Assembly: GCF_000967965.1 (NCBI RefSeq)
Contig: NZ_LACC01000012.1
Span: 285,257-349,256 of the forward strand
DNA: 64,000 bases
Origin: Pseudomonas fluorescens
GTDB lineage: Bacteria; Pseudomonadota; Gammaproteobacteria; Pseudomonadales; Pseudomonadaceae
Reading direction: 5' to 3'
Shown here: one piece after another, positions 37,347 to 46,971 of the stretch
Numbering within the stretch: the first letter of the stretch is position 1
Layout of the letters: each line of letters begins with the position of its first letter
Notes under the pieces: model-generated
The model's input: only the letters and a program-made list of their open reading frames with translations
The model's database searches: none
What the model was told of the DNA's origin: nothing
Translations under genes and position numbers: made by a program

Positions 37347-38642
37347 TTATTCCTGGTTTTCGCCACGCTCGCGGGCAATGGCGCGGTAGCCAATGTCCTT
37401 GCGATAGAAACAGCCTTCCCAATCAATCGAAGCCGCCAGCTTGTAGGCTTGTTGTTGTGCAGCGTCGACGCTGGCACCCATGGCCGTGGCGCAAAGCACC
37501 CGACCACCGGCCGTTACGACTTGACCGTCATTGAGCGCAGTACCGGCGTGGAAGACTTTGCCTTCCAGTGCGGCGGCTGCATCCAGCCCCTTGATGGCCA
37601 CGCCTTTGGCGTAGTCACCAGGATAGCCGCCAGCGGCCAGGACGATGCCGACGCTCGGGCGTGGATCCCATTGTGCTTCTACTTTGTCCAGCGCCTGGGC
37701 CAGGGCGGCCTCGACCAGCAGCACCAGGCTCGACTGCAGGCGCAGCATCACCGGTTGGGTCTCAGGGTCGCCGAAGCGGCAGTTGAATTCGATGACTTTT
37801 GGGTTACCAGCCTTGTCGATCATCAGACCGGCGTACAGGAAACCAGTGTAGACGTTGCCTTCCTCGGCCATGCCGCGCACGGTCGGCCAGATCACCAGGT
37901 CCATGACGCGCTTGTGCACTTCGGCGGTGACCACTGGCGCCGGGGAGTAAGCACCCATGCCACCGGTGTTTGGACCGGTATCGCCGTCACCGACGCGTTT
38001 GTGATCCTGGCTGGTGGCCATCGGCAGTACGTTCTTGCCGTCGACCATGACAATGAAACTGGCTTCTTCGCCGTCCAGGAACTCTTCGATGACCACGCGC
38101 GAACCCGCATCGCCAAAGGCATTGCCCGCCAGCATGTCACGCACGGCGTCTTCGGCTTCGGCCAGGGTCATGGCGACGATCACGCCTTTACCGGCGGCCA
38201 GGCCATCGGCCTTGATCACGATCGGAGCGCCTTTTTCACGCAGATAAGCCAGGGCCGGCTCGATCTCGGTGAAGTTCTGGTAGTCGGCAGTCGGGATCTT
38301 GTGGCGAGCCAGGAAGTCCTTGGTGAAGGCTTTGGAACCTTCCAGCTGCGCAGCGCCAGCGGTCGGACCGAAGCAATCCAGGCCGCGGCTGCGGAACAGG
38401 TCCACAACACCGGCAACCAGTGGCACTTCAGGGCCAACGATGGTCAGGGAAACGTTTTTCTCGGCAAAGTCTGCCAGTTGCTCAAGCGCCAGTACGTCGA
38501 TGGCGACGTTCTCGCACTTGGCTTCGATGGCGGTACCGGCGTTGCCCGGAGCTACGAAAACCTTCTGCACGCGCGGATCCTGAGCCACTTTCCAGGCCAG
38601 TGCGTGTTCACGGCCACCGCTGCCAATGATCAAAACATTCAT
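37347..38642 (-). CDS. purD: Phosphoribosylamine-glycine ligase
   Basis: 431-residue ATP-grasp enzyme, second step of purine synthesis (5-phosphoribosylamine plus glycine to GAR). Begins MNVLIIGSGGREHALAWKV and carries KADGLAAGKGVIVA (ATP-binding loop) and IEFNCRFGDPETQ (metal-binding Asn/Glu). Length is normal. It lies downstream of purH; a large hairpin fills the 188-nt gap between them. Confidence 0.98.
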   Translation of the reverse strand: MNVLIIGSGGREHALAWKVAQDPRVQKVFVAPGNAGTAIEAKCENVAIDVLALEQLADFAEKNVSLTIVGPEVPLVAGVVDLFRSRGLDCFGPTAGAAQLEGSKAFTKDFLARHKIPTADYQNFTEIEPALAYLREKGAPIVIKADGLAAGKGVIVAMTLAEAEDAVRDMLAGNAFGDAGSRVVIEEFLDGEEASFIVMVDGKNVLPMATSQDHKRVGDGDTGPNTGGMGAYSPAPVVTAEVHKRVMDLVIWPTVRGMAEEGNVYTGFLYAGLMIDKAGNPKVIEFNCRFGDPETQPVMLRLQSSLVLLVEAALAQALDKVEAQWDPRPSVGIVLAAGGYPGDYAKGVAIKGLDAAAALEGKVFHAGTALNDGQVVTAGGRVLCATAMGASVDAAQQQAYKLAASIDWEGCFYRKDIGYRAIARERGENQE

Positions 38643-38710
38643 TTCAAAAACCTCGGATGACGCTAATTCTGTTTAGGACCCAAAGCGCTTCACGCCCTGG
38701 GAGGTTGCAA

Positions 38711-38813
38711 TGACGCCGGTAGATGCAAAGCGGAGCCCACCTCGATGAGCGGAGTTGCCTTCTGGCAATGAGCATCATCGAGGTGGGCTCCAACGCAGCA
38801 GATGCCGGCGTCA
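38711..38813. repeat. Nested three-stem hairpin between purH and purD
   Basis: Outer arms TGACGCCGG (38711-38719) and CCGGCGTCA (38805-38813). Middle arms GGAGCCCACCTCGATGA (38732-38748) and its exact complement (38775-38791), 17 bp. Inner arms TTGCC (38755-38759) and GGCAA (38764-38768) around a TTCT loop. It is transcribed in the purH-to-purD direction, beginning 18 nt after purH and ending 69 nt before the purD ATG. Confidence 0.85.
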
Positions 38814-38830
38814 GTGCGACCGTTGCCGTA

Positions 38831-40438
38831 TTAGTGACGGAAGTGGCGCATGCCGGTGAATACCATCGCGATGCCGGCTTCGTCGGCAGCAGCAATCACT
38901 TCGGCATCACGCATCGAGCCGCCTGGTTGGATCACGGCAGTCACGCCCGCCTTGGCCGCATTGTCCAGACCGTCGCGGAACGGGAAGAAAGCGTCGGAAG
39001 CCATCACCGAACCGGCTACCTGCAGGCCAGCGTGCTCAGCCTTGATGGCCGCAATACGTGCCGAGTTCACGCGGCTCATCTGGCCGGCGCCGACACCGAT
39101 GGTCTGGCGATTCTTGGCGTAGACGATGGCGTTGGACTTGACGTACTTGGCAACTTTCCAGGCAAAGATCAGGTCGTGGATTTCTTGCTCGCTCGGTGCG
39201 CGCTTGGTCACTACTTTCAGGTCGTCGGCGCCGATCATGCCGATGTCGCGGCTCTGTACCAGCAGGCCACCGTTAACGCGCTTGTAGTCCCAGGCAGCAG
39301 CGCGGTCAGCCGACCACTCGCCGCAGGCCAGCAGGCGTACGTTGGCTTTGGCAGCGACGATGGCGCGGGCCTCTTCGCTGACCGACGGAGCGATGATCAC
39401 TTCGACGAACTGACGCTCGACGATGGCCTTGGCGGTCTCAGCGTCCAGTTCGCGGTTGAAGGCGATGATGCCGCCGAATGCCGATTCGGTGTCGGTGGCG
39501 TAGGCCAGGTCGTAGGCCTTGCGGATGCCGCCTTCGGCATCAGGGCTGACAGCCACGCCGCACGGGTTGGCGTGCTTGACGATTACGCAAGCCGGCTTGA
39601 CGAAGCTCTTCACGCATTCCAGCGCGGCGTCGGTGTCGGCCACGTTGTTGTACGACAGTTCCTTGCCTTGCAGCTGGGTCGCGGTGGCGATGCCGACTTC
39701 GGCAGGCTTGGCTTCAACATAGAACGCCGCGCTCTGGTGCGGGTTCTCGCCGTAGCGCATTTCCTGGGCCTTGATGAACTGGCTGTTGAAGGTGCGCGGG
39801 AACTCGCTGCGGCCTTCGGTGCTCAGGGTTTCAGCCGTCTGGTTCACGGTGCCCATGTAGTTGGCGATCATGCCGTCGTAGGCGGCAGTGTGTTCGAAGG
39901 CCTTGAGCATCAGGTCGAAACGCTGGGCGTAGGTCAGGCCGCCGGCTTTCAGGTTTTCCAGTACGTTGGCGTAATCGCCGGCGTTCACCACGATCGCTAC
40001 GTCTTTATGGTTTTTCGCTGCCGAACGAACCATGGTCGGGCCACCGATGTCGATGTTCTCGATGGCGGTCGGCAGGTCGCAGCCTGGCTTGTTGATGGTG
40101 GCTTCGAACGGGTACAGGTTGACCGCTACCAGGTCGATCGGCTTGATGCCGTGCTCGTTCATGATGGCGTCGTCGATACCGCGACGACCGAGGATCCCAC
40201 CGTGGATTTTCGGGTGCAGGGTCTTCACCCGGCCGTCCATCATTTCGGCAAAGCCTGTGTAATCCGCGACTTCCACTGCGGCAACGCCGTTGTCCTGCAG
40301 CAGCTTGAACGTCCCACCGGTGGAGAGGATCTCGACGCCCAGGGCTTCAAGCTCCTTGGCGAATTCGAGGATCCCGGTCTTGTCGGAAACGCTGATCAAG
40401 GCGCGGCGGATCGGCAGGCGGGTAGTCTGGTCGGTCAT
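38831..40438 (-). CDS. purH: Bifunctional AICAR transformylase / IMP cyclohydrolase
   Basis: 535-residue enzyme for the last two steps of IMP synthesis. The N-terminal IMPCH domain (1-~200) starts [33 protein letters not shown], and the C-terminal transformylase domain carries NPCGVA with the conserved KHAN segment. Start MTDQTTRLP at 40438 is preferred over 40459 because GGA lies about 8 nt upstream. A terminator separates it from fis. Confidence 0.97.
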   Translation of the reverse strand: MTDQTTRLPIRRALISVSDKTGILEFAKELEALGVEILSTGGTFKLLQDNGVAAVEVADYTGFAEMMDGRVKTLHPKIHGGILGRRGIDDAIMNEHGIKPIDLVAVNLYPFEATINKPGCDLPTAIENIDIGGPTMVRSAAKNHKDVAIVVNAGDYANVLENLKAGGLTYAQRFDLMLKAFEHTAAYDGMIANYMGTVNQTAETLSTEGRSEFPRTFNSQFIKAQEMRYGENPHQSAAFYVEAKPAEVGIATATQLQGKELSYNNVADTDAALECVKSFVKPACVIVKHANPCGVAVSPDAEGGIRKAYDLAYATDTESAFGGIIAFNRELDAETAKAIVERQFVEVIIAPSVSEEARAIVAAKANVRLLACGEWSADRAAAWDYKRVNGGLLVQSRDIGMIGADDLKVVTKRAPSEQEIHDLIFAWKVAKYVKSNAIVYAKNRQTIGVGAGQMSRVNSARIAAIKAEHAGLQVAGSVMASDAFFPFRDGLDNAAKAGVTAVIQPGGSMRDAEVIAAADEAGIAMVFTGMRHFRH

Positions 40439-40470
40439 CTCAATTTCCATCAAAAGCAAAGGAAGTCAGC

Positions 40471-40503
40471 AAAAAAGGCGACCGGTTTTACGCGGGCGCC
40501 TTT
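40471..40503 (-). terminator. Rho-independent terminator of dusB-fis
   Basis: On the minus strand AAAGGCG (40503-40497) pairs with CGCCTTT (40480-40474), followed by further T residues. It stands between the fis stop and the purH start. Confidence 0.8.
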
Positions 40504-40520
40504 CTGGTTTGATTGAATGC

Positions 40521-40841
40521 TTACAGCAAATCGTACTGCTTGAGTTTCTTGCGCAGCGTGCCCCGGTTCAGCCCGAGCATCTCACTGGCCTTGGTCTGGT
40601 TGCCCTTGACGTAATTCATTACGCACTCGAGCAGGGGGGCCTCGACTTCGGAGAGCACCAGGTTGTACACATCCGTGACGGCAGCGCCCTCAAGGTGGGC
40701 GAAATAATTGTGCAGCGCCTTCTCGACACTCCCGCGAAGGGTCTGGCCTTCTTCGCTTGGCGTATTGAGGTGCTGTTTCAAATTCACGTTGTCGCTCACG
40801 GGTGTTGTTCCACTCACTAAAGTCTCGGTCATCATCGTCAT
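40521..40841 (-). CDS. fis: DNA-binding protein Fis
   Basis: 106-residue nucleoid protein and transcription factor. The C-terminal helix-turn-helix [26 protein letters not shown] is diagnostic. The start is [11 protein letters not shown] at 40841, overlapping the dusB stop by 4 nt, as in the classical dusB-fis operon; a longer frame to 41147 lies entirely within dusB. Fis bends DNA at many promoters and usually peaks in early growth. Confidence 0.97.
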   Translation of the reverse strand: MTMMTETLVSGTTPVSDNVNLKQHLNTPSEEGQTLRGSVEKALHNYFAHLEGAAVTDVYNLVLSEVEAPLLECVMNYVKGNQTKASEMLGLNRGTLRKKLKQYDLL

Positions 40842-41848
40842 GCGGCCACCCACTCTCCGTCCCCTGTCAGGCTCTTGTAACGCTCGGCGAAAAACGCCCG
40901 AACGTTGGCGCATTGTGTATCCGTACCATCCAAACGATTGAAGTGGGCGCGAAACTCCCTGGCGCCCGGCAGGGTTGCGAGATACCAGCCCACATGCTTT
41001 CGAGCAATGCGCACGCCCATGACATCGCCATAGAAGGCGTGCAGGGCGGCCAGATGCTCTAGCAGAATGCGTTCCACCTCGATCAGTTCCAACGCCGGGA
41101 GTTTCTCGCCGGTACGCAGGAAATGGTCGATCTCGCGAAAAATCCATGGCCGCCCCTGGGCAGCCCGGCCAATCAACAGGCCATCGGCACCGGTCGCGTC
41201 GAGCACGTACCGGGCTTTTTCCGGCGAATCGATATCGCCATTGGCGAAGACCGGGATCGACACTGCCTGCTTGATCGCGGCAATGGTGTCGTACTCGGCT
41301 TCACCGGTGTACAGGTCGGCACGGGTGCGGCCATGCACCGCCAGCGCCGTAATGCCTGCCTGCTCGGCGATCTTCGCCACCGTCAGGCCATTCTTGTTGT
41401 CCCGGTCCCAACCGGTCCGGATCTTCAGGGTAACCGGCACATCGACCGCAGCCACGACGGCCTGCAGGATCTCGGTTACCAGGAGTTCATCCTTCAACAG
41501 TGCGGAACCGGCAGCCTTGTTGCAGACTTTTTTTGCCGGACAGCCCATGTTGATATCAATGATCTGCGCACCCATTTCAACGTTGGCACGGGCGGCGTCC
41601 GCCAGCATCTGCGCGTCCCCACCGGCGATCTGTACCGAGCGTGGCTCGGGATCACCTTCGTGGATCATGCGCATGCGCGACTTGCGGGTGTTCCACAAAC
41701 TCATGTCGCTGGTGACCATTTCCGAGACGACCAGTCCCGCACCCAAGCGCTTGCACAGCTGACGAAAGGGCTGGTCGGTGACTCCCGCCATGGGGGCGAG
41801 AATCAAGCTGTTATGTAATGTGTATGGGCCGATGCGTACCGCCGACAT
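40838..41848 (-). CDS. dusB: tRNA-dihydrouridine synthase B
   Basis: 336-residue flavoprotein that reduces uridine in tRNA. It starts with [27 protein letters not shown] and carries [19 protein letters not shown], with the catalytic Cys in the loop, and [18 protein letters not shown] (FMN phosphate site). First gene of the dusB-fis operon; the 184-nt gap upstream, rich in A/T near 41930-41965, should hold the promoter. Confidence 0.97.
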   Translation of the reverse strand: MSAVRIGPYTLHNSLILAPMAGVTDQPFRQLCKRLGAGLVVSEMVTSDMSLWNTRKSRMRMIHEGDPEPRSVQIAGGDAQMLADAARANVEMGAQIIDINMGCPAKKVCNKAAGSALLKDELLVTEILQAVVAAVDVPVTLKIRTGWDRDNKNGLTVAKIAEQAGITALAVHGRTRADLYTGEAEYDTIAAIKQAVSIPVFANGDIDSPEKARYVLDATGADGLLIGRAAQGRPWIFREIDHFLRTGEKLPALELIEVERILLEHLAALHAFYGDVMGVRIARKHVGWYLATLPGAREFRAHFNRLDGTDTQCANVRAFFAERYKSLTGDGEWVAA

Positions 41849-42032
41849 AGGACTTCCCTGTTGTGGGGCCGGATCATGAGAGTTCGAAAAAGGGTTGGCA
41901 TGATACCCGCTCTCGATGACTGGATAAAGGCTGAATTGAACAAATTCTGAACAGTTATTCTGTTATTACCCGTGGTTTGGTTCGCCCGGGGCAGTCAGAA
42001 AGCCGGCGTTAATCCGGGAACAATGAAGCGTT

Positions 42033-43286
42033 TCACTCCGGAGAGTGAAAGCTCAGACTGTAGTTCACGGCCTTGGCACCTGGGTCGAGAATGTCCAGGG
42101 CGATGTGGATCGGCGTTTGCGGAGGCATCTCCGCCATGCCTTCGAGATCGCCATTGAGGTATTCGCCAGGCTTGAAGCGACGACTGGCGATCAGATGGCC
42201 ATTGAGGTCGGCGAAGCGCAGTTCCAGCAGCGGGAAGGGCTGGGAGAAGGGCGCGCGGTTATAGATGATCGCATCGACCACCAGGGCGCCATTGAACTCG
42301 GGATGGCTGCGCACCACCAGGTTGCTGCTCTTGATTTTCGCGATGTCGACTTTGGAGGGCACGATGCAGCCGATTTGCGGGCACAGTTGCTGGAACCACG
42401 GGCGATATTGATCCTGTCGCGCCAGTTCGTCGAAATGGTAGGCGATGTACTGGCCGGCGAGGGCGCCAGCGGCAATCAGCACCAGTAGCAGCCACAACAA
42501 CCGTCGGCCCCAGGGCGAGCGGCGTTTTTGCCAGTCCAGTTGCAGCGGATCGTCGGTCAGGTCTTGCAGCACTTCGGCACGCACGCCCGGCTCGCTGCGT
42601 TCGCGTCGCTTGCGCAGCGGTTCGATCGAGGGCAGGTTGTCGTCGATTTCGCTCTCGTCGGCGGCCGACAGGCGTTCGCGGTTCAGCGGCGCATCGAGAG
42701 GGTCGTGCAGTCGCAAATGGGGTGGCTGCGGTTCGTCGTCGAGATCAACCGGTTCCAGGGACAGCGAAGGTTCGGTGCGCGAGGCTTTGCTCGGTTCGAC
42801 CATCGGCTCTGGCGTTTCAAGGCTGTCGAGCGGTTCGTCGAGTTGCGCGCGATCGGCCGCCGACTCACTGAACAGGCTGTCGGACCACGGCTCCTCGTCG
42901 TCATGCTCGTTGCTGTCGCGACGGGCACTCAGCGAGTCCTCGCGATGGCGGCCGAGTTCGGTAGTCGGCTGGATTTCCCGCTGTTCGAGCCGGGCGAGTT
43001 CTTCGTCGAGGTCGAGGCTGTCCAGGTCCAGTTCAGTCGCGCTCCATTGCTTTTGGCTGATGGCGCGCGGCGCTGATGACTCAGGGGGTTCCTCAGGCTG
43101 CACAGGCGGGAGCGGCATCGCGACCGGTGCTTCCTTGCCGGCCTGCTCAAGCAGCTGCCTGGCGGCATTGAACACCTGCAGGCAGGAGCCGCAACGAACT
43201 ACCCCGCGAGCCACGCTCAATTGGGCATGGCTAACGCGGAAGCTGGTTTGGCAATGCGGGCACTGGGTGACGAAGCTGTCGGTCAT
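42033..43286 (-). CDS. Zinc-ribbon and DUF3426 domain membrane protein
   Basis: 417 residues: N-terminal zinc ribbon with CPHC and CGSC (8-11 and 32-35), a long acidic low-complexity region (~60-255, rich in Glu, Asp, Ser), one transmembrane segment (~265-285, LLWLLLVLIAAGALAGQYIAYHF) and a C-terminal periplasmic DUF3426 domain (~300-417). Function is unknown. It lies between prmA and dusB, as in other pseudomonads. Confidence 0.9.
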   Translation of the reverse strand: MTDSFVTQCPHCQTSFRVSHAQLSVARGVVRCGSCLQVFNAARQLLEQAGKEAPVAMPLPPVQPEEPPESSAPRAISQKQWSATELDLDSLDLDEELARLEQREIQPTTELGRHREDSLSARRDSNEHDDEEPWSDSLFSESAADRAQLDEPLDSLETPEPMVEPSKASRTEPSLSLEPVDLDDEPQPPHLRLHDPLDAPLNRERLSAADESEIDDNLPSIEPLRKRRERSEPGVRAEVLQDLTDDPLQLDWQKRRSPWGRRLLWLLLVLIAAGALAGQYIAYHFDELARQDQYRPWFQQLCPQIGCIVPSKVDIAKIKSSNLVVRSHPEFNGALVVDAIIYNRAPFSQPFPLLELRFADLNGHLIASRRFKPGEYLNGDLEGMAEMPPQTPIHIALDILDPGAKAVNYSLSFHSPE

Positions 43287-43316
43287 GCGGCGATCCGGAT
43301 TATGCAGGCAATCATT

Positions 43317-44195
43317 CTAGCGCCGACGGCCAGTGATGCGCACCCAGCCATCGCGATTGGCGATCGGATCCAGATCGAAGTCCTTGGCGTAGGCGGCAGC
43401 GACTTCGTCACCCTGTTCGGCGAGGATGCCCGACAGCGCCAGGCGACCGCCCGACTTGACCAGGCCGGACAGCTGTGGCGCCAGGGACACCAGAGGGCCG
43501 GCAAGAATGTTGGCCACCAGCACGTCGGCCTGCACCTGCGGCAGGTCTTCCGGCAAATACAATGGGAACAGTTCATCGGCGATACCGTTGCGCCCGGCGT
43601 TGTCGCGGGAGGCTTCCAGCGCCTGCACGTCGATATCGGTGCCCACGGCCTCTTTGGCGCCCAGCAACAGGGCGGCGATCGCCAGAATCCCCGAGCCGCA
43701 GCCGAAGTCCAGCACGTTGCAGTCTTTCAGGTCCTGACCGTCGAGCCATTCCAGGCACAGTGCGGTGGTCGGGTGGGTGCCGGTGCCGAACGCCAGGCCC
43801 GGATCCAGCAGCAGGTTCACCGCGTCAGGTTCTGGTGCGGCGTGCCAGCTCGGCACGATCCACAGGCGCTGGCCGAATTGCATTGGCTGGAAACCATCCA
43901 TCCAGCTGCGCTCCCAGTCCTGGTCTTCGATCACTTCGCTGTGGTGCTCGGGCAGCGGGCTGCCGGTCAGCAGTTCCAGATGGGCCAGTACCGGGCCTGG
44001 CTCGGTGCCGCCTTCGAACAGGGCCAGCAGGTGCGTGTGGGACCACAGCGGCGTGGTGTTGAGTTCCGGCTCGAAGATCGGCTGATCTTCGGCGTCCATG
44101 AAGGTCACCGACACGGCGCCCACTTCAAGGAAAGCGTCTTCATAGGTTTCGGCTTGTTCTGGGCTGATGGCGAGACGTACTTGCAGCCAAGGCAT
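43317..44195 (-). CDS. prmA: Ribosomal protein L11 methyltransferase
   Basis: 292-residue SAM-dependent enzyme that trimethylates ribosomal protein L11. It begins [16 protein letters not shown] and carries the SAM motif [20 protein letters not shown] and the NILAGPL motif (catalytic loop). The open frame extends to 44435, but that part is the REPIN region; AAAGGTG precedes the ATG at 44195. It is 30 nt upstream of the zinc-ribbon gene. Confidence 0.97.
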   Translation of the reverse strand: MPWLQVRLAISPEQAETYEDAFLEVGAVSVTFMDAEDQPIFEPELNTTPLWSHTHLLALFEGGTEPGPVLAHLELLTGSPLPEHHSEVIEDQDWERSWMDGFQPMQFGQRLWIVPSWHAAPEPDAVNLLLDPGLAFGTGTHPTTALCLEWLDGQDLKDCNVLDFGCGSGILAIAALLLGAKEAVGTDIDVQALEASRDNAGRNGIADELFPLYLPEDLPQVQADVLVANILAGPLVSLAPQLSGLVKSGGRLALSGILAEQGDEVAAAYAKDFDLDPIANRDGWVRITGRRR

Positions 44196-44315
44196 GGCGG
44201 GCACCTTTGAAAAATATTGATTGCAGCCTGGTGGGCTGCGAGAAGGACGCAAGTTTACGCGAGCGCGGGGCAGATGACGACCGGGTTGGTAGAGTTCAGG
44301 TGTGAACGAAAGACC

Positions 44316-44450
44316 TGTGGCGAGGGAGCTTGCTCCCGCTGGAGCGCGAAGCGGTCCCAAAACGGCAGGCACGGTTCTGTCTGGTCTGGCCCGGCTTGAT
44401 GGTTTTGCGGTTGCTGTGCAACCGAGCGGGAGCAAGCTCCCTCGCCACAG
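44316..44450. repeat. REPIN between accC and prmA
   Basis: TGTGGCGAGGGAGCTTGCTC plus CCGCT (from 44316) and AGCGGGAGCAAGCTCCCTCG plus CCACA (from 44425) are inverted. This is a different REP subtype (GGCGAGGGAGC) from the others in the window. Together with the accC terminator it accounts for the 326-nt gene-free stretch 44196-44521. Confidence 0.88.
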
Positions 44451-44481
44451 AGATACGGTGCGCAGTAATGTCCAGATACAA

Positions 44482-44505
44482 CAAAGCCGCCCGAAGGCGG
44501 CTTTG
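44482..44505 (-). terminator. Rho-independent terminator of accC
   Basis: Ten-base arms CAAAGCCGCC and GGCGGCTTTG with a TTCG tetraloop on the minus strand, 16 nt after the accC stop, followed by a T-rich stretch. Confidence 0.9.
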
Positions 44506-44521
44506 TCGATGGGGTCGAAGC

Positions 44522-45880
44522 TTAGTGCTTCTCGCCAGCCAGCTTGTGCTCGAGGTAGTGAATGTTCACGCCCCCTTTGCAGAAGCCTTCATCGCGGGTC
44601 AGGTCGCGGTGCAGCGGGATGTTGGTCTTGATCCCGTCGACCACGATCTCGTCCAGCGCATTGCGCATGCGCGCCATGGCTTCGTCGCGAGTTGCGCCGT
44701 AGGTGATCAGCTTGCCGATCAACGAATCGTAGTTCGGCGGAACGGCATAACCACTGTACAGGTGCGAGTCGACGCGAACGCCGTTGCCGCCTGGGGCGTG
44801 GAAATGCTTGACCGTGCCCGGGCTCGGCATGAAGGTTTTCGGGTCTTCGGCGTTGATCCGGCATTCCAGCGCGTGACCGCGGATGACCACGTCATCCTGG
44901 GTGAACGACAGCTTGTTGCCGGCGGCGATGCTGAGCATCTCCTTGACGATGTCGATGCCGGTGACCATTTCCGAAACCGGGTGCTCTACCTGGACACGAG
45001 TGTTCATCTCGATGAAGTAGAAGTGACCGTTTTCGTACAGGAACTCGAAAGTGCCTGCGCCACGGTAACCGATATCGATGCAAGCCTTGACGCAGCGTGC
45101 GAGTACTTCCTCACGTGCGTTCTCGTCGATGCCCGGTGCCGGCGCTTCTTCGAGAACCTTCTGGTGACGACGTTGCAGCGAGCAGTCGCGGTCGCCCAGA
45201 TGGATAGCGTGGCCCTGGCCATCGGAAAGTACCTGAACTTCCACGTGGCGTGGGTTGGTCAGGAATTTTTCCAGATAGACCATCGGGTTGCCGAACGCCG
45301 CGCCAGCTTCGGAGCGGGTCAGTTTGGCCGAGGAAATCAGGTCTTCTTCTTTATGCACAACGCGCATGCCGCGACCACCGCCGCCGCCAGCGGCCTTGAT
45401 GATCACCGGGTAACCGACTTCGCGACCAATGCGCAGAGCGGTTTCTTCGTCTTCCGGCAGCGGGCCGTCAGAGCCCGGAACAGTCGGAACGCCGGCGGCG
45501 ATCATGGCGTGCTTGGCCGATACCTTGTCGCCCATCAGGCGAATGGTTTCGGCTTTCGGGCCAATGAACGCGAAGCCGGAGTTCTCGACCTGTTCGGCGA
45601 AGTCGGCGTTTTCCGCAAGGAAGCCGTAGCCCGGGTGAATGGCGGTGGCGCCAGTCACTTCGGCCGCAGCAATGATTGCCGGAATGTGCAGGTAGGAGTG
45701 GGCGGCCGATGCCGGACCGATGCAGACGGATTCGTCTGCCAGGCCCAGGTGCATCAGTTCCTTGTCAGCCTTGGAGTAAACGGCGACGGTCTTGATGCCC
45801 ATCTCTTTGCAGGCGCGCAGGATCCGCAGGGCGATCTCACCGCGGTTGGCGATCAGAACTTTTTCCAACTTCGCAGTCAT
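44522..45880 (-). CDS. accC: Acetyl-CoA carboxylase, biotin carboxylase subunit
   Basis: 452-residue ATP-grasp enzyme that carboxylates the biotin of AccB, first step of fatty acid synthesis. It begins [21 protein letters not shown] and carries the glycine-rich ATP loop [14 protein letters not shown] and the catalytic [18 protein letters not shown] segment. The start at 45880 has GGAG 8 nt upstream; the open frame to 45901 adds 7 residues overlapping accB's end. Confidence 0.98.
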   Translation of the reverse strand: MTAKLEKVLIANRGEIALRILRACKEMGIKTVAVYSKADKELMHLGLADESVCIGPASAAHSYLHIPAIIAAAEVTGATAIHPGYGFLAENADFAEQVENSGFAFIGPKAETIRLMGDKVSAKHAMIAAGVPTVPGSDGPLPEDEETALRIGREVGYPVIIKAAGGGGGRGMRVVHKEEDLISSAKLTRSEAGAAFGNPMVYLEKFLTNPRHVEVQVLSDGQGHAIHLGDRDCSLQRRHQKVLEEAPAPGIDENAREEVLARCVKACIDIGYRGAGTFEFLYENGHFYFIEMNTRVQVEHPVSEMVTGIDIVKEMLSIAAGNKLSFTQDDVVIRGHALECRINAEDPKTFMPSPGTVKHFHAPGGNGVRVDSHLYSGYAVPPNYDSLIGKLITYGATRDEAMARMRNALDEIVVDGIKTNIPLHRDLTRDEGFCKGGVNIHYLEHKLAGEKH

Positions 45881-45897
45881 CAAAGGCTCTCCGCGGT

Positions 45898-46359
45898 TCA
45901 AACGATGGTGAACAGCGGTTGGTCGTACTCAACCGGCTGGCCGTCTTCGACGAGGATGGATTCGATCACACCGCTGGTTTCAGCTTCGATGTGGTTCATC
46001 ATCTTCATGGCTTCAACGATGCACAGGGTGTCGCCTTTCTTCACGGTCTGGCCGACTTCCACGAAGGACGGCGAGCTTGGCGAAGACTTGCGATAGAAAG
46101 TACCGACCATCGGCGAACGGGCAACGGTGCCGTTCAGTGCTGGCGCGGCGGCAGCAGCAGGTGCAGCAGCAGCCGGAGCGGCGGCAGCGACAGGCGCGGC
46201 AACCGGAGCATGCATTGGAGCTGGCGCGTAGTACTGCTGAGCCGGGGTCTTGCTATGACGGCTGATGCGTACGGACTCTTCGCCTTCCTTGATCTCGAGC
46301 TCGTCGATGCCGGACTCTTCCAGCAATTCGATCAGTTTCTTAACTTTACGGATATCCAT
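45898..46359 (-). CDS. accB: Acetyl-CoA carboxylase, biotin carboxyl carrier protein
   Basis: 153 residues: an N-terminal helix region, an Ala/Pro-rich flexible linker (~45-75) and the biotinyl domain with EAMKM, the lysine that carries biotin. 17 nt before accC and 24 nt after aroQ, so aroQ-accB-accC form one operon. Confidence 0.98.
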   Translation of the reverse strand: MDIRKVKKLIELLEESGIDELEIKEGEESVRISRHSKTPAQQYYAPAPMHAPVAAPVAAAAPAAAAPAAAAAPALNGTVARSPMVGTFYRKSSPSSPSFVEVGQTVKKGDTLCIVEAMKMMNHIEAETSGVIESILVEDGQPVEYDQPLFTIV

Positions 46360-46383
46360 GAATCATCAACTCCCAAGGGTCGG

Positions 46384-46839
46384 TCAGGGGCGGTTAACTT
46401 GTTGTTCAAGCTGTTCCAGGGCGGCCTCCAGGGCCAGTCGATAACCGCTGGCGCCAAGGCCGCAGATCACTCCCACCGCTACGTCGGAGAAGTAAGAGTG
46501 ATGGCGGAAAGGTTCGCGTTTGTGCACGTTAGACAAATGCACTTCGATGAATGGGATGCTCACCGCCAGCAGCGCGTCACGTAATGCGACACTTGTATGT
46601 GTAAAAGCTGCTGGGTTGATCAAAATGAAGTCCACGCCTTCGCTGCGGGCAGCGTGGATGCGGTCGATCAATTCGTACTCGGCGTTGCTTTGCAGGTGCA
46701 GCAAATGGTGACCGGCTTCGCGGGCACGGCGTTCCAGGTCCTGGTTGATCTGCGCCAGCGTCGTGGCGCCGTAGGTGCCCGGTTCACGAGTGCCGAGCAG
46801 GTTCAGGTTGGGTCCGTGCAGAACGAGTAGCGTCGCCAT
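46384..46839 (-). CDS. aroQ: 3-Dehydroquinate dehydratase, type II
   Basis: 151-residue enzyme of the shikimate pathway that dehydrates 3-dehydroquinate. It has [20 protein letters not shown] at the N-terminus, [10 protein letters not shown] in the middle and [20 protein letters not shown] with the catalytic His. Start at MATLLVLHG. First gene of aroQ-accB-accC. The 132-nt gap upstream should hold the promoter. Confidence 0.98.
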   Translation of the reverse strand: MATLLVLHGPNLNLLGTREPGTYGATTLAQINQDLERRAREAGHHLLHLQSNAEYELIDRIHAARSEGVDFILINPAAFTHTSVALRDALLAVSIPFIEVHLSNVHKREPFRHHSYFSDVAVGVICGLGASGYRLALEAALEQLEQQVNRP

Positions 46840-46971
46840 CGGCGGTTCCTATGTTATCTGTGAGCAATTGTCAGAACCCGGCGACTATGCCGCAAAGCCT
46901 TTATGACTGTCCAGTTCTCTGCAATAGCCAGCACGATGACCGATGTTTGCGCGAAATATATGACTGCTTGA

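Noticed and set aside
38723..40516. A 597-codon open frame antisense to purH
   Set aside because: Composition is that of antisense high-GC coding DNA; purH on the other strand is certain.
44196..44435. N-terminal extension of prmA to 44435
   Set aside because: The extra residues come from a REPIN; the ATG at 44195 has AAAGGTG upstream and gives the normal length.
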